64,000 nt of DNA from DASRDR01 sp035550795 (GTDB lineage: Bacteria > Methylomirabilota > Methylomirabilia > Rokubacteriales > DASRDR01): the NCBI GenBank assembly GCA_035550795.1, contig DASZOL010000050.1, positions 40,722 to 104,721 of the forward strand. The letters run 5' to 3'. Below the pieces are notes generated by a model. The model ran no database searches, was not told the origin of the DNA, and worked only from the letters and a program-made list of their open reading frames with translations. The position numbers were made by a program, and so were the translations under genes. Below are positions 52,545 to 61,438 of the stretch, one piece after another (positions within the stretch are counted from its first letter, which is position 1; every line of letters starts with the position of its first letter).

Positions 52545-53255
52545 TCAGGTGACTGTGCCGCCGATCACCCGCAGGACCGCGGGGTCTCGGCGGGCGCCGT
52601 CGGGGGGGCCACCGTAGATGATCTCGCCGCGCTCGATGACATAGAGGCGGCTCGCCTCGGGCGGGACGTGATGGACGTTGGACTCGGCCATCAGGATGGA
52701 GCGCCCCTGTCGCACGATGGCGGCGATGCTGGCGGCGACCGGCGGGATGATGGCCGGAGAGAGGCCCTCGAACGGCTCGTCGAGCAAGAGCAACCGGGGA
52801 TCGAGCGCGAGCGCCCGGGCGATCGCGAGCATCTTGCGCTCGCCGCCGGACAGGTGGGTCCCGCCGCGCGCCGCGTAGGCGCGCAGGCGGGGAAACGCCT
52901 CGTAGGCGAGGGCGAGCCGCTCGGCGGCGGGCCGGCCGCCGGGCCGGGTCCAGGTCGCGATCTCGACGTTCTCCGCGACGGTGAGATCGCCGAAAATCCC
53001 GCCCTCCTCGGGCGCGTAACCAACGCCCCGCCGGGCGATGGAGTGGGTCGGGAGCCCGCCGATCGTCTGGCCGTCGAGCTCGATCCGCCCGGAGACCGGA
53101 CGGAGGTAACCCATCACGGTCCGGAGCGTGGTGGTCTTGCCCGCGCCGTTCCGGCCCACGAGGCACACGAGCGCGCCGGGCTCCACCGCGAGCGAGACGT
53201 CGCGGAGGATGTGGCTCGACTGGATGAAGACGTTGACCGCGTCGAGTCGCAGCAT
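52545..53255 (-). CDS. livF: Branched-chain-amino-acid-family ABC ATP-binding protein LivF-like
   Basis: The 236-aa ATPase has Walker A GRNGAGKTT near 34-42, the LivF-type YAPEEGGIFGDLTVAENV after it, signature LSGGERKMLAIARAL, Walker B LLLLDEPFEGLSP and the switch residue in LMAESNVHH. In this position most ABC proteins have a histidine right after the D/E-loop; here the sequence is AESN, as is normal for LivF. It closes the LivHMGF block three bases after LivG. LivFGHM systems carry amino acids, urea or carboxylic acids; the binding protein, not this subunit, decides. Confidence 0.92.
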   Translation of the reverse strand: MLRLDAVNVFIQSSHILRDVSLAVEPGALVCLVGRNGAGKTTTLRTVMGYLRPVSGRIELDGQTIGGLPTHSIARRGVGYAPEEGGIFGDLTVAENVEIATWTRPGGRPAAERLALAYEAFPRLRAYAARGGTHLSGGERKMLAIARALALDPRLLLLDEPFEGLSPAIIPPVAASIAAIVRQGRSILMAESNVHHVPPEASRLYVIERGEIIYGGPPDGARRDPAVLRVIGGTVT

Positions 53256-53258
53256 CGG

Positions 53259-54035
53259 TCAGGGACCCGGGGCCGCGGACGCGGTGGCCGTCGCGCGCCC
53301 GACCAGCGTCGCCAGGACCGTTTCGTCCGTGCGCAATCCGTCCGGCGTCGTGTCGACGAGGATCCGCCCTTGCTGCAGCGCCACGATCCGGTCGGAGTAG
53401 CCGAAGACGATATCCATGTCGTGCTCGACGAGGAGGATGGCCTGTACGCCGATGCCGCGCGAGGCGCGGACGAGCATCTGCATGACCGTGGTCTTGTCCC
53501 GGGTGGACACGCCGCTGGTGGGTTCGTCGAGGAGGATCGCCGCGGGCCGGAGAGCGAACGCGGCGGCGACGTCGAGAAGCTTCTTGTCGCCCTGAGGCAG
53601 CGTGCGACTCGGTGCGTGGAGCTTTTCGCCGAGGCCGAAGAGGTCCGCGACGTGCTCGGCGTCCCGCCGCACCTCGCCGTCGGCGGCGAGCGACGCCAGG
53701 AGCCGGCGGCCTCGGCCCAGGCGGGACACGGCGGCGGCCTGGAGCGTCTCGAGCACCGTCAGGTCCGGGAAGATCTGCACCAGCTGGAAGCTCCGCGCGA
53801 GCCCGAGGCGCGCCAGCCGAACCGGCCCGGCCCCCGCGATGTCGCGCCCCTTGAAGCGCACCGAGCCGGCACTGGGCTGCAGCAGCCCGGTCAGCACGTT
53901 GATGAGCGTGGACTTGCCGGCACCGTTCGGACCGATGATCGAGACGAGCTGGCCGGCCTCGACGCCGAGCGTGACCCCGTCCAGGGCGCAGAAGTCTCCG
54001 TAGAAATGCTTGACGTCCCGGGCCTCGATGATCAC
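53259..54035 (-). CDS. livG: Branched-chain-amino-acid-family ABC ATP-binding protein LivG-like
   Basis: The 258-aa ATPase has Walker A GPNGAGKST near 36-44, the LivG-type LARSFQLVQIFPDLTVLE, Walker B AAILLDEPTSGVS and switch histidine in LVEHDMDIVF. The usual LSGG signature reads LPQGDKKLLDVA, a form common in LivG relatives. GTG at 54035 overlaps the LivM stop (GTGA) and has GGAGG ten bases upstream, which decides the start. The last 15 residues form a low-complexity tail. Confidence 0.92.
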   Translation of the reverse strand: MIIEARDVKHFYGDFCALDGVTLGVEAGQLVSIIGPNGAGKSTLINVLTGLLQPSAGSVRFKGRDIAGAGPVRLARLGLARSFQLVQIFPDLTVLETLQAAAVSRLGRGRRLLASLAADGEVRRDAEHVADLFGLGEKLHAPSRTLPQGDKKLLDVAAAFALRPAAILLDEPTSGVSTRDKTTVMQMLVRASRGIGVQAILLVEHDMDIVFGYSDRIVALQQGRILVDTTPDGLRTDETVLATLVGRATATASAAPGP

Positions 54036-54994
54036 CGGTGCGCCGCCTCCGGGGGTTGCCGGCGCACCACGAGACCCGCGAGGCCTGTGGGGGCAAACAG
54101 GACGAGCGCGGCGAGGATGGCGCCGAAGACGAGGCGCCAGTAGAGGAAGAGCGACATGACGGTGTCCTGGAGGTAGATGAACACGAGCGCGCCGGCGATC
54201 GGGCCGAAGAAGCTGGCGAAGCCGCCGAGCAGCGTCATGAACACGAGGTTGCCGGAGTGGGTCCAGTAGGCGAGCGTCGGATCGACGTTGCCCGTCGGGA
54301 CTGCCAGCAGGACGCCGCCGGCGCCGGCGTAGACGGCGGAGATCACGAACGCGTACCACCGATAGCGGGGCACGGACAGCCCCAGGGACTCCGCCTTGAG
54401 GGGATTGTCGCGGACCGTCCGGAGGCAGAGCCCGAAGGGCGAATGGACGATGCGCCACATCGCGACCGTCGCAAGGACCAGGAGGGCCAGCGAGTAGTAG
54501 TAATACGGGCCGACCAGGTACGCTGTCTTTGACAGGTCGCCCAGGGGCTGACCCAGAAGCGACGGGCGGAGGAAGCGCATGCCCTCGTCGCCTCCCGTCA
54601 GGTGGTAGAACTTCAGCACGAAGGTGTAGAAGAGCATTCCGAAGGCGAGCGTCAGCATCCCGAAGTAGATCTTCACGTACCGGACGCAGAGGGCGCCGAC
54701 CGGAGCGGCCACCGCGGCAGCCCCCAGCGCGGCTACCAGGAGGATGATCTCGATCGAGCGCACCCGTGTGTGGGTCGTGAGGAAGGCCCCGGTGTAGGCG
54801 CCGATGCCCAGGAAGAGGGCGTGGCCGAACGAGACGAGCCCCGTGTACCCGAAGAGGAGGTTCAGGCCGAGGAGCGCGATGCCGTAGGCCATGAACGGAA
54901 GCATCAGCGTCACGTGGTACGCCGGAGCCATCCGGGGAAGCGCCAGCGCGGCGGCGAGCGCGACGATCACCGCCACCGCCTGCGGGCGCCTCAC
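54032..54994 (-). CDS. livM: Branched-chain-amino-acid-family ABC permease LivM-like
   Basis: The 320-aa permease has eight to ten helices. The LivM core includes LNLLFGYTGLVSFGHALFLGIGAYT near 45-70, RTVRDNPLKAESLGLSVPRYR (the ATPase-contact loop) near 195-215 and TLLGGFASFFGPIAGALVF near 255-273. GTG at 54994 overlaps the LivH stop by four bases; the longer open frame upstream is antisense-like filler. It pairs with LivH to form the channel. Confidence 0.92.
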   Translation of the reverse strand: MRRPQAVAVIVALAAALALPRMAPAYHVTLMLPFMAYGIALLGLNLLFGYTGLVSFGHALFLGIGAYTGAFLTTHTRVRSIEIILLVAALGAAAVAAPVGALCVRYVKIYFGMLTLAFGMLFYTFVLKFYHLTGGDEGMRFLRPSLLGQPLGDLSKTAYLVGPYYYYSLALLVLATVAMWRIVHSPFGLCLRTVRDNPLKAESLGLSVPRYRWYAFVISAVYAGAGGVLLAVPTGNVDPTLAYWTHSGNLVFMTLLGGFASFFGPIAGALVFIYLQDTVMSLFLYWRLVFGAILAALVLFAPTGLAGLVVRRQPPEAAHR

Positions 54995-55881
54995 GCGACG
55001 ACCGCCTTGCCGAAGAGCCCGCGCGGCCGGAGGACGAGCACCGCGATGACGATCAGGTAGATCAGCAGCATCTCGAGCGCGGGGTAGACGGCGATGGCGA
55101 TCGCGCGCAGAACACCGACGACCAGCGCGCCGGCCAGGGCGCCCCGCATGCTGCCAAGTCCGCCGATGACCACGACCGCGAACGCCTCCACGATGAGCTC
55201 GACGCCCATTTCGCTCATGGCCGCCGTGGACGGAATCACCAGCGCACCGCCCAGGGTGCCGAGCATGCAGCCGAGGGTGAACACGCGCACGTAGACCGCG
55301 CGCATGTCGACGCCGAGGGCCTCGGCCATCTCGCGATTCTCGGCGGCGGCCCGGACGATCCGCCCGAAGGCCGTTCGTGCGAGGAGCCACCCGATCCCGA
55401 CCGCGATGACGAGACTGGCCCCGATGACGATCAGGTTGTATGCGGGAACCGTTGCCCCCAGGAGGCGGACCTGACCGTAGACGAGGTAGAGGCCCGAGGT
55501 CGAGGTGGGAGCCGCCCCCCACGTCATCTGGATCAGGTCCTCGATCATGAGGACCACGGCGAACGTGAGGAGGAGCTGGAACGTCTCGTCGCGATCGTAG
55601 ATGAACCGGAGGAGCCCTCGCTCCACTAGGATGCCGGCCAGACCCGCCAGGAGGCCGGCGGCGACGAGGGGCAGGATGAAGAGCCCCGGCGGGCCGCCGA
55701 CCTGGATGAAGGCCTGTACCGCCGCCACGCCCACGTAGGCGCCGAATGCGTAGAAGGAGCCGCAGGCCAAATTGAAGATCCTCTGGACGCCGAAGACCAC
55801 CTGGAGCCCTGCCGCGACCAGGAACAGGATCGCGGCGTGGAACAGGCCGCCCATGAGCACGTTGACGACGTGGGCGGTCAT
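54991..55881 (-). CDS. livH: Branched-chain-amino-acid-family ABC permease LivH-like
   Basis: The 296-aa permease has the LivH pattern: ALFLVAAGLQVVFGVQR-type first helices (here ILFLVAAGLQVVFGVQRIFN), ACGSFYAFGAYVG near 40-52, the contact loop RAAAENREMAEALGVDMRAVY near 178-198 and VVVIGGLGSMRGALAGALVVG near 236-256. It is encoded 96 bases after the Trp/Tyr-type binding protein gene and overlaps LivM by four bases. Confidence 0.92.
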   Translation of the reverse strand: MTAHVVNVLMGGLFHAAILFLVAAGLQVVFGVQRIFNLACGSFYAFGAYVGVAAVQAFIQVGGPPGLFILPLVAAGLLAGLAGILVERGLLRFIYDRDETFQLLLTFAVVLMIEDLIQMTWGAAPTSTSGLYLVYGQVRLLGATVPAYNLIVIGASLVIAVGIGWLLARTAFGRIVRAAAENREMAEALGVDMRAVYVRVFTLGCMLGTLGGALVIPSTAAMSEMGVELIVEAFAVVVIGGLGSMRGALAGALVVGVLRAIAIAVYPALEMLLIYLIVIAVLVLRPRGLFGKAVVA

Positions 55882-55977
55882 CCGAGGGGTCAGGCGGGAA
55901 CGATGACGTCAGCCGGTGGGCGGTGCGCCGAGGGTGACACCATGCTCATGCTGCGTGATGGGCGCCAGGCGCACAAC

Positions 55978-56967
55978 CTACTCGATGACGTGATCCGCCC
56001 GGGACAGCAGCGACGCGGGCAGGGTGAGCTGGAGTGCCCTGGCAGCTTGGAGGTTCACCACCAGCTCGTACTTCCTCGGCTGTTCGATCGGAAGGTCAGC
56101 CGGCTTCGCTCCCCGGAGGATCCGGTCGACGTACCTCGCTGCCTGTCGGGCTAGCTCGGCGAGGCTCGGGCCGTGGGACATGAGTCCGCGGCCGCCCAGA
56201 TACTCGCGCGTGGGAAAGATCGTGGGGAGCCGGTGGCGCGTCGCCAGCTCGGCGACACGTGCCCGAGCGGCGAAGATGACCGGGTCGCCGCAGACCACGG
56301 CCGCCTCGGCGCGGCCCCGGACGGCGGCGGCAAAGGCCACCTCGACCATGTCGATCGTGCGGACTTCCACGAACTGGAGCGTCAAGCCCAGCGCCGTGGC
56401 GGGGGCGGTGAGCTCGGGCACGTCGACACCGCAGTAGTGCTGCGGATTCGCCGGGTTTGTGAACACGGCGACGCGCCTGGCTTGGGGCACGGCCTCTCTG
56501 AGGAGCTCGAGAAGCTTCCCGAGGAACCCTTCCGGCACCGAGCTGGCCACGCCGGTGGCGTTTCCGCCCGGTCGGGCGAGGCTCGCCGCGAATCCCATGC
56601 CGACCGGATCGGCGACGGCGAAGAAGACGACCGGGATCGTCCGCGTCGCGTCGAGGGCCGCCCGCACGTGCGGGGGGGCCGGCGCGACGATCAGGTCGAC
56701 CCTGGCCTGCGCCAGCTCGGCGGCCAGGCCGGGTAGGCGATCGAGCTGGCCCTCGGCGGCGCGGATCTCGAAGGCGAGGTTCCGTCCAGGCGTCCAGCCG
56801 AGCTCCTCGAGCCCCCTCCGGAGCGGCTCGAACACCGTGGGGCTGGTGCTGGCCAGGACGCCGACCCGGGCCATTCCGGCCGGCATCTGGGCGTCGAGCG
56901 AGCGGAGCGGCAGCCCCAGCAGTGCCGCCGCGACTACGGCGGCGAGGACGCGCCTGGCGTGTCCCAT
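55978..56967 (-). CDS. ABC substrate-binding protein, PF04392 (TrpX-like) type
   Basis: The 329-aa periplasmic protein has a signal peptide (RRVLAAVVAAALLGLPL). The two-lobed ABC_sub_bind pattern follows: ARVGVLASTSPTVFEPLRRGLEELGW near 33-58, IPVVFFAVADPVGMGFAASLARPGGNATGV near 110-140, TVPQARRVAVFTNP-like and LPTIFPTREYLGGRGLMSHG. This family is usually served by its own permease type (YvfR/TrpY-like); finding it inside a LivHMGF operon next to a LivK-like protein is unusual. ATG at 56967 fits GGGTGGG nine bases upstream. Confidence 0.88.
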   Translation of the reverse strand: MGHARRVLAAVVAAALLGLPLRSLDAQMPAGMARVGVLASTSPTVFEPLRRGLEELGWTPGRNLAFEIRAAEGQLDRLPGLAAELAQARVDLIVAPAPPHVRAALDATRTIPVVFFAVADPVGMGFAASLARPGGNATGVASSVPEGFLGKLLELLREAVPQARRVAVFTNPANPQHYCGVDVPELTAPATALGLTLQFVEVRTIDMVEVAFAAAVRGRAEAAVVCGDPVIFAARARVAELATRHRLPTIFPTREYLGGRGLMSHGPSLAELARQAARYVDRILRGAKPADLPIEQPRKYELVVNLQAARALQLTLPASLLSRADHVIE

Positions 56968-57054
56968 AGGTGCCATCCCACCCCGACATGAACTAGGGCC
57001 GCGTCGGGGTCCGCACCCGGCGGCCGTGCCCATCCGCTCACAGCCGGGCCGGGC

Positions 57055-58338
57055 TCAGATCTTCCAGGAGCTGATCCAGTCGAAGAGCTTCGCTCCCGGG
57101 GGCTTCATCGCCTGCTTGGTGGACACCATCTCCACCGGGCTGATCGTCACGAAGTCGTAGGCGTTCTTGTGGGTGGTAATGCCCTGGTAGAAGGTGCACG
57201 TCTGGATGTGGTCCTCGCGCCAGGATCGCTTCCCGGAGAGGGACTCCACCTCGATGCCCTCGAGCGCCTTGACGACCTGGGCCTTCGACGGCCACTGGCC
57301 CGCGGCCTGGTACGCCTTCTCGACGGCGGTCTTGTACGACTCGACGCAGAAGTAAGCGTGGTCGCACTCGTAGGCCGGGTACTCGTTGTGCTTGGCCCTG
57401 TACTCCTGGACGAACTGCTTCAGCAAGGCGCTGGCCTTGGGATCGTCGAAGTACATCGAGTTGTAGCCCAGGAGCAGGCCCTCGGGCGTGAAGTCCTTCT
57501 TGAGCGAGTCGTGGACGCCGCCCGCCGTCGTGAACACGCCCTTCATGTTCTTGAGGAGCCCGACCGCCGCCGCCTGCTTCATGAAGATCGTCGCGTCGCC
57601 GGACCAGAAGGAGCTCATGAGGAGGTCGGGCTTCGCCTGCTGGATGGCGGCGATGTGGGAGGTGAAGTTGGTCTCGCCGAGCTTGGGGAAGAGCTCCAGC
57701 ACCGGTTTGACGTCCATGCCATGGCGCTTGAGCACGGCCTGGTACGCCTGCCAGCAGTCGTGGCCGTAGGAGTAGTCGTTGTTGATGCCGGCGATCGTCT
57801 TGACGCTCTTGAAGTACTTGGCGGTGAGGATGCCGCCCACGATCGCCTCCACCTCGTTGTCGACGCTCCGGAAGGCCCACTTGGGGCTCGGGATCGTCTC
57901 CTCGACTCCCTTCTGGGTCGTGCCGTCCCAGGCCAGCCACGGCGTGTCCATCTCCTCGGCCACCGAGCCCAGCGCGAGCGAGACACCCGTCGAGATCACG
58001 CCCACCACGACGTCCACCTTTTCCTGGAGGACGAGCTTCCGGTAGCGCTCGACGGTGTCCTTCGGGTTCGTCTCCTCCTCGACCACGAGCTGGACGCGGC
58101 GGCCGAGGATCCCCCCGGCCCGGTTCACCCTCTCGGTCCACCATTCCGTTCCCCGGAGGCCGGCCTGGCCGACGGGGGCGGTGACGCCGGCGCGGCTTGC
58201 GAGGACGCCGATCTTGACCGGGTCGGCGGGGACGCCCGGTCGGGTCTGCGCCTGGGCCGGGCGCGGGCGACCCAGCAGCGTGCCGGTCGCCAGCGCGGCG
58301 CCGGTCCCCCTCAGGAACTCGCGTCTGCTTGCTGCCAT
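57055..58338 (-). CDS. ABC substrate-binding protein, LivK/urea-amide type, Tat-exported
   Basis: The 427-aa periplasmic protein begins with a twin-arginine signal (SRREFLRGTGAALATG). It then has VKIGVLASRAGVTAPVGQAGLRGTEW near 41-66, VELVVEEETNPKDTVERYRKL-like (here VQLVVEEETNPKDTVERY) and TIAGINNDYSYGHDCWQAYQ near 175-195. It belongs to Peripla_BP_6, which includes branched-chain amino acid, urea and aromatic-acid binders. AGGAGGT lies six bases before the ATG. It follows the PrpF-family gene by 23 bases, tying the transport genes to the enzyme genes. Confidence 0.93.
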   Translation of the reverse strand: MAASRREFLRGTGAALATGTLLGRPRPAQAQTRPGVPADPVKIGVLASRAGVTAPVGQAGLRGTEWWTERVNRAGGILGRRVQLVVEEETNPKDTVERYRKLVLQEKVDVVVGVISTGVSLALGSVAEEMDTPWLAWDGTTQKGVEETIPSPKWAFRSVDNEVEAIVGGILTAKYFKSVKTIAGINNDYSYGHDCWQAYQAVLKRHGMDVKPVLELFPKLGETNFTSHIAAIQQAKPDLLMSSFWSGDATIFMKQAAAVGLLKNMKGVFTTAGGVHDSLKKDFTPEGLLLGYNSMYFDDPKASALLKQFVQEYRAKHNEYPAYECDHAYFCVESYKTAVEKAYQAAGQWPSKAQVVKALEGIEVESLSGKRSWREDHIQTCTFYQGITTHKNAYDFVTISPVEMVSTKQAMKPPGAKLFDWISSWKI

Positions 58339-58361
58339 GGGTGACCTCCTGGATCGCGGAG

Positions 58362-59504
58362 TCAAGGAATGCGGACGAAGCCCTCCATCAGCCGGCGCGC
58401 GGTCCGGTAGACCGTGACGGTCTGCGCCACGGGCGCGCCGTCGGCCCCGGGCCTCACGGCCGCGGCCACCCCCAGCACTCCGGAGGGATGACCGATCCGG
58501 ACATCGCCGGCGGCGCCCGCGAGGGCCGCGGCCTCGTGGGCGACGGTGCCCGGGACGCGCGCCGCCACGGCCAGACACATCGCGCCGGTCAGCGCGAAGG
58601 CACGGTGGACCTTGCCCATGGACACGATGCGTGCGACGACGTCGACGCTGTGAGCCTCGACGGCGGCTCCCGCCAGGGTGCGATAGCCGGCGGGCGGCGC
58701 CAGGACCACCACCTTCGGCACCGCCGGGCTGGTCCGTGCCGCGGCTTCCGGACTTCCAGCGAGGCCCATCCGGACGGCGGCCGCCCCCCGGATCGCCTCG
58801 AGGCGCGCCGGCAGCCCTGGCCGCGTGTCCAGGTCATCGGGGCGCTCGGTGCCTTCGAGCCCGAGGTCCTTCGCTCGCACGAAGACCATCGGGTTGGTGG
58901 CATCGACGAGGGATAGGGCGACGGCACCGAGTCCGGGCACCTCGACGGCGTCCTGCACGTGACCCGTCGGGAGGAGCCGACCGGTGACGGCGCCCCCCGG
59001 GTCAAGGAAGTCGAGAGCGATCCGCGCCCCCGTCCCCGGAACCCCGTCGAGGACGAAGTCCCCCCGCACCGCCGCTTCGCCGCCCTCCACGGGGACGTGG
59101 GCGTGGATCAGCTTGCCGGTGTTCGTGTTGTGAATCCGCACCAGGGTGACGGGCGCCTCGGCGGCGACCAGGCCCTCGTCGATCGCGAACGGGCCGATCG
59201 CCGACGAGATGTTGCCGCAGTTGCCCCGGTAGTCGACGGCTGCGCGCGCGACCTCGACCTGGCCGAAAGTGTAGTCGACGTCGGCGTCGGGACGGGTTGG
59301 CGGCCCGACCACCGCGACCTTCGAGAGCGACGAGATGCCGCCGCCCAGGCCGTCGAGCTGCCGGCCGCTCGGGTCGGGGCTGCCGAGCGCGGCGAGGAAC
59401 ACCGCGTTCCAGGCGTCGCGGTCCTCGCTCAGGTCGCGGCGGTGAAAGACGAGCGCCCGGCTGGTGCCTCCGCGAACGAAGACGGCGCGGATGCGGCGCT
59501 GCAT
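58362..59504 (-). CDS. prpF: PrpF-family isomerase (2-methylaconitate/aconitate/oxalomesaconate type)
   Basis: The 380-aa protein has the two-lobed diaminopimelate-epimerase-like fold of PrpF. It opens IRAVFVRGGTSRALVFHRRDL, contains QLDGLGGGISSLSKVAVV near 49-66, DYRGNCGNISSAIGPFAI near 91-108 (catalytic-region cysteine C96) and a second-lobe SMGKVHRAFALTGAM near 308-322. Members shift the double bond of 2-methyl-trans-aconitate to the cis form, isomerise trans-aconitate, or tautomerise 4-oxalomesaconate. Its ATG shares a base with the aconitase stop. The partner aconitase and citrate synthase argue for a C6/C7 tricarboxylate. Confidence 0.92.
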   Translation of the reverse strand: MQRRIRAVFVRGGTSRALVFHRRDLSEDRDAWNAVFLAALGSPDPSGRQLDGLGGGISSLSKVAVVGPPTRPDADVDYTFGQVEVARAAVDYRGNCGNISSAIGPFAIDEGLVAAEAPVTLVRIHNTNTGKLIHAHVPVEGGEAAVRGDFVLDGVPGTGARIALDFLDPGGAVTGRLLPTGHVQDAVEVPGLGAVALSLVDATNPMVFVRAKDLGLEGTERPDDLDTRPGLPARLEAIRGAAAVRMGLAGSPEAAARTSPAVPKVVVLAPPAGYRTLAGAAVEAHSVDVVARIVSMGKVHRAFALTGAMCLAVAARVPGTVAHEAAALAGAAGDVRIGHPSGVLGVAAAVRPGADGAPVAQTVTVYRTARRLMEGFVRIP

Positions 59505-61438
59505 CAGGCCGCCGACTCCGCGAGGGTGCGCGTGTGGGCGAGCCGTCCCCCCGCCAGCAGGATGGCGCGCTCGCGCTCGGTCAGCGAGCAGCGCACCGCG
59601 ATGCCCCGTCCGGTCGTCTCGTCCTCGACTGTCAGGCTGCCGGTCGCGAGCCCGGCGGGAACGTCGGCGATCCGCAGCTGATGGCCCGCCGCGAGCGCGT
59701 CGTAGTCCGCCGGGTCAGCGAGCTCGAGGGGGAGCACGCCCCAGTTGATCAGGTTGGCGCGGTGAATGCGCGCGAAGCTCTTCGCCAGCACGCCCCGGAC
59801 GCCGAGGAACATGGGTCCCACGGCCGCCGCCTCGCGAGAGGAGCCTTGCCCGTACGTCTGGCCGGCCACGATGAAGCCGCCGCCGCCCGCCCGGGCCCGC
59901 GCGACGAACTCCGGATCCACGTTCCGGAAGGTGAACTCGGCGATCGCCGGCATGTTCGAGCGGAACACCAGCACCTGCGACCCGGAGGGCGAGATGTCGT
60001 CGGTGGAGACCTTGTCCCCGAGCTTGATGAGGACGGGCCCGGCCACCTCGCCGCCCGGCGGCCGCCCGACGGGCACCTCGCGGATGTTCGGCCCCTTCAC
60101 GACGGGGGCGTCGCGGCCGTCCGGGGACGGCCCGATGAGGCCCGCCGTGGAGGAGGTGAAGCGGGAGGGGAAGACCACCTCCGGCGCCTGGCCCAGGCGG
60201 CGGGGATCGGTGATCGCGCCGCGCAGCGCGGACACGCAAGCCGTCTGGGTGGACGAGAGGTACACCTGGTCGCCCTTGAGGCCGCTTCGGCCCGGAAAGT
60301 TCCGGTTGAACGCCCGGAGGCTCCGTGACCCCGTTGCGGGGACGTGCCCGATGCCGGGACACGCGCCGCACGTCGACTCGGACACGACGGCGCCGGCCGC
60401 GATGAGGTCCGCCACCAGCCCCTGGCGCGCCATTGTCTCCAGGACCTGCTGGCTGGCCGGGAAGAGCACGAACGAGACGTCCGGGTGCACGCGGCGGCCG
60501 CGCAGTACCTCGGCGACGACCGACATGTCCTCCCAGGACCCGTTCGTGCACGAGCCGACCAGGACCTGCTCGATGGACGTGCCCTCGGCCTCTCCGACCG
60601 GAACCACGTGGTCCGGGGAGCCGGGAAGCGCGACGAGCGGCTCGATGGCCGAGAGGTCGATCTCGATCGCGTCGTCGTAGCGGGCGCCGACATCGGCCGC
60701 GAGCGGGCGCCAGTCCGATTCGCGGCCGAGGCGCGCGAGGTATCCCCGCGTCACCTCGTCTGACGGGAAGACCGACGTGGTCAGGCCGAGCTCGGCGCCC
60801 ATGTTCGCGATGGTCGCGCGCTGCGGGACCGTGAGCTCGGCAATGCCGGGTCCGGCGTACTCGAAGATCTTGCCAAAGCCTCCGCGGACGGTGAGCCGCC
60901 GCAACAGCTCCAGGATGACGTCCTTGGCGGCGACCCAGGGCTGGAGCCGACCCGTGAGGACCACCTGGACGACGCGAGGCAACGGGAAATAGTAGGGGCT
61001 TCCGCCCATCGCGCAGGCGACGTCCAGGCCGCCCGCGCCGATCGCCAGCATGCCCAGCGCCCCACAGAGCGGCGTATGGCTGTCGCTGCCGAGCAGGGTG
61101 CGCCCCGGCGCCCCGAAGGTCTCGAGATGAACCTGGTGACAGATGCCGTTGCCGGGCTTCGAGTAGTAGGCGCCGAAGCGGCGGGAGGCCGTCTGGAGGT
61201 AGCGGTGGTCCTCCGTGTTCCGGGCGTCGAACTGGTAGACCTGGTGGTCCGCGTAGGTGACCACGGTGGGCGCCTTGACGCGATCGAAGCCCATGGCCTC
61301 GAACTGGAGCCAGGCCATGGTGCCGTTCGTATCGGTCAGCAGCACCTGATCCACCCTGAGTCCGATCTCCTGCCCGGCCACCGCCTCGCCCGCGACGAGA
61401 TGCCCGGTAACGAGCTTCTGGACGAGGCTCTCAGGCAT
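59504..61438 (-). CDS. Aconitate hydratase (short, mitochondrial-type)
   Basis: The 644-aa iron-sulfur enzyme interconverts citrate, cis-aconitate and isocitrate or acts on methylated analogues. Cluster cysteines are C297 (GSCTNGS), C357 and C360 (TCGACPG). Substrate residues include GSDSHTP near 117-123 and the swivel-domain GSSREAA. It is much shorter than the 860-890-residue AcnA/AcnD forms. The classic 2-methylcitrate operon pairs PrpF with AcnD, so a short aconitase in this place is unusual. It overlaps both neighbours by one base (TGATG), so all three enzymes are translationally coupled. Confidence 0.94.
   Translation of the reverse strand: MPESLVQKLVTGHLVAGEAVAGQEIGLRVDQVLLTDTNGTMAWLQFEAMGFDRVKAPTVVTYADHQVYQFDARNTEDHRYLQTASRRFGAYYSKPGNGICHQVHLETFGAPGRTLLGSDSHTPLCGALGMLAIGAGGLDVACAMGGSPYYFPLPRVVQVVLTGRLQPWVAAKDVILELLRRLTVRGGFGKIFEYAGPGIAELTVPQRATIANMGAELGLTTSVFPSDEVTRGYLARLGRESDWRPLAADVGARYDDAIEIDLSAIEPLVALPGSPDHVVPVGEAEGTSIEQVLVGSCTNGSWEDMSVVAEVLRGRRVHPDVSFVLFPASQQVLETMARQGLVADLIAAGAVVSESTCGACPGIGHVPATGSRSLRAFNRNFPGRSGLKGDQVYLSSTQTACVSALRGAITDPRRLGQAPEVVFPSRFTSSTAGLIGPSPDGRDAPVVKGPNIREVPVGRPPGGEVAGPVLIKLGDKVSTDDISPSGSQVLVFRSNMPAIAEFTFRNVDPEFVARARAGGGGFIVAGQTYGQGSSREAAAVGPMFLGVRGVLAKSFARIHRANLINWGVLPLELADPADYDALAAGHQLRIADVPAGLATGSLTVEDETTGRGIAVRCSLTERERAILLAGGRLAHTRTLAESAA

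Noticed and set aside
52474..54096. A 540-codon minus-strand frame across the LivF/LivG genes
   Set aside because: It is a shifted reading of two ATPase genes; Walker and signature motifs appear only in the assigned frames.
48783..54143. A 1786-codon open frame on the plus strand, the longest in the window
   Set aside because: It lies antisense to six transporter genes with clear motifs and crosses their boundaries. Its product is a biased Arg/Asp/Glu/Gly/Val sequence with no domain. In GC-rich DNA, antisense frames of real genes rarely meet stops.
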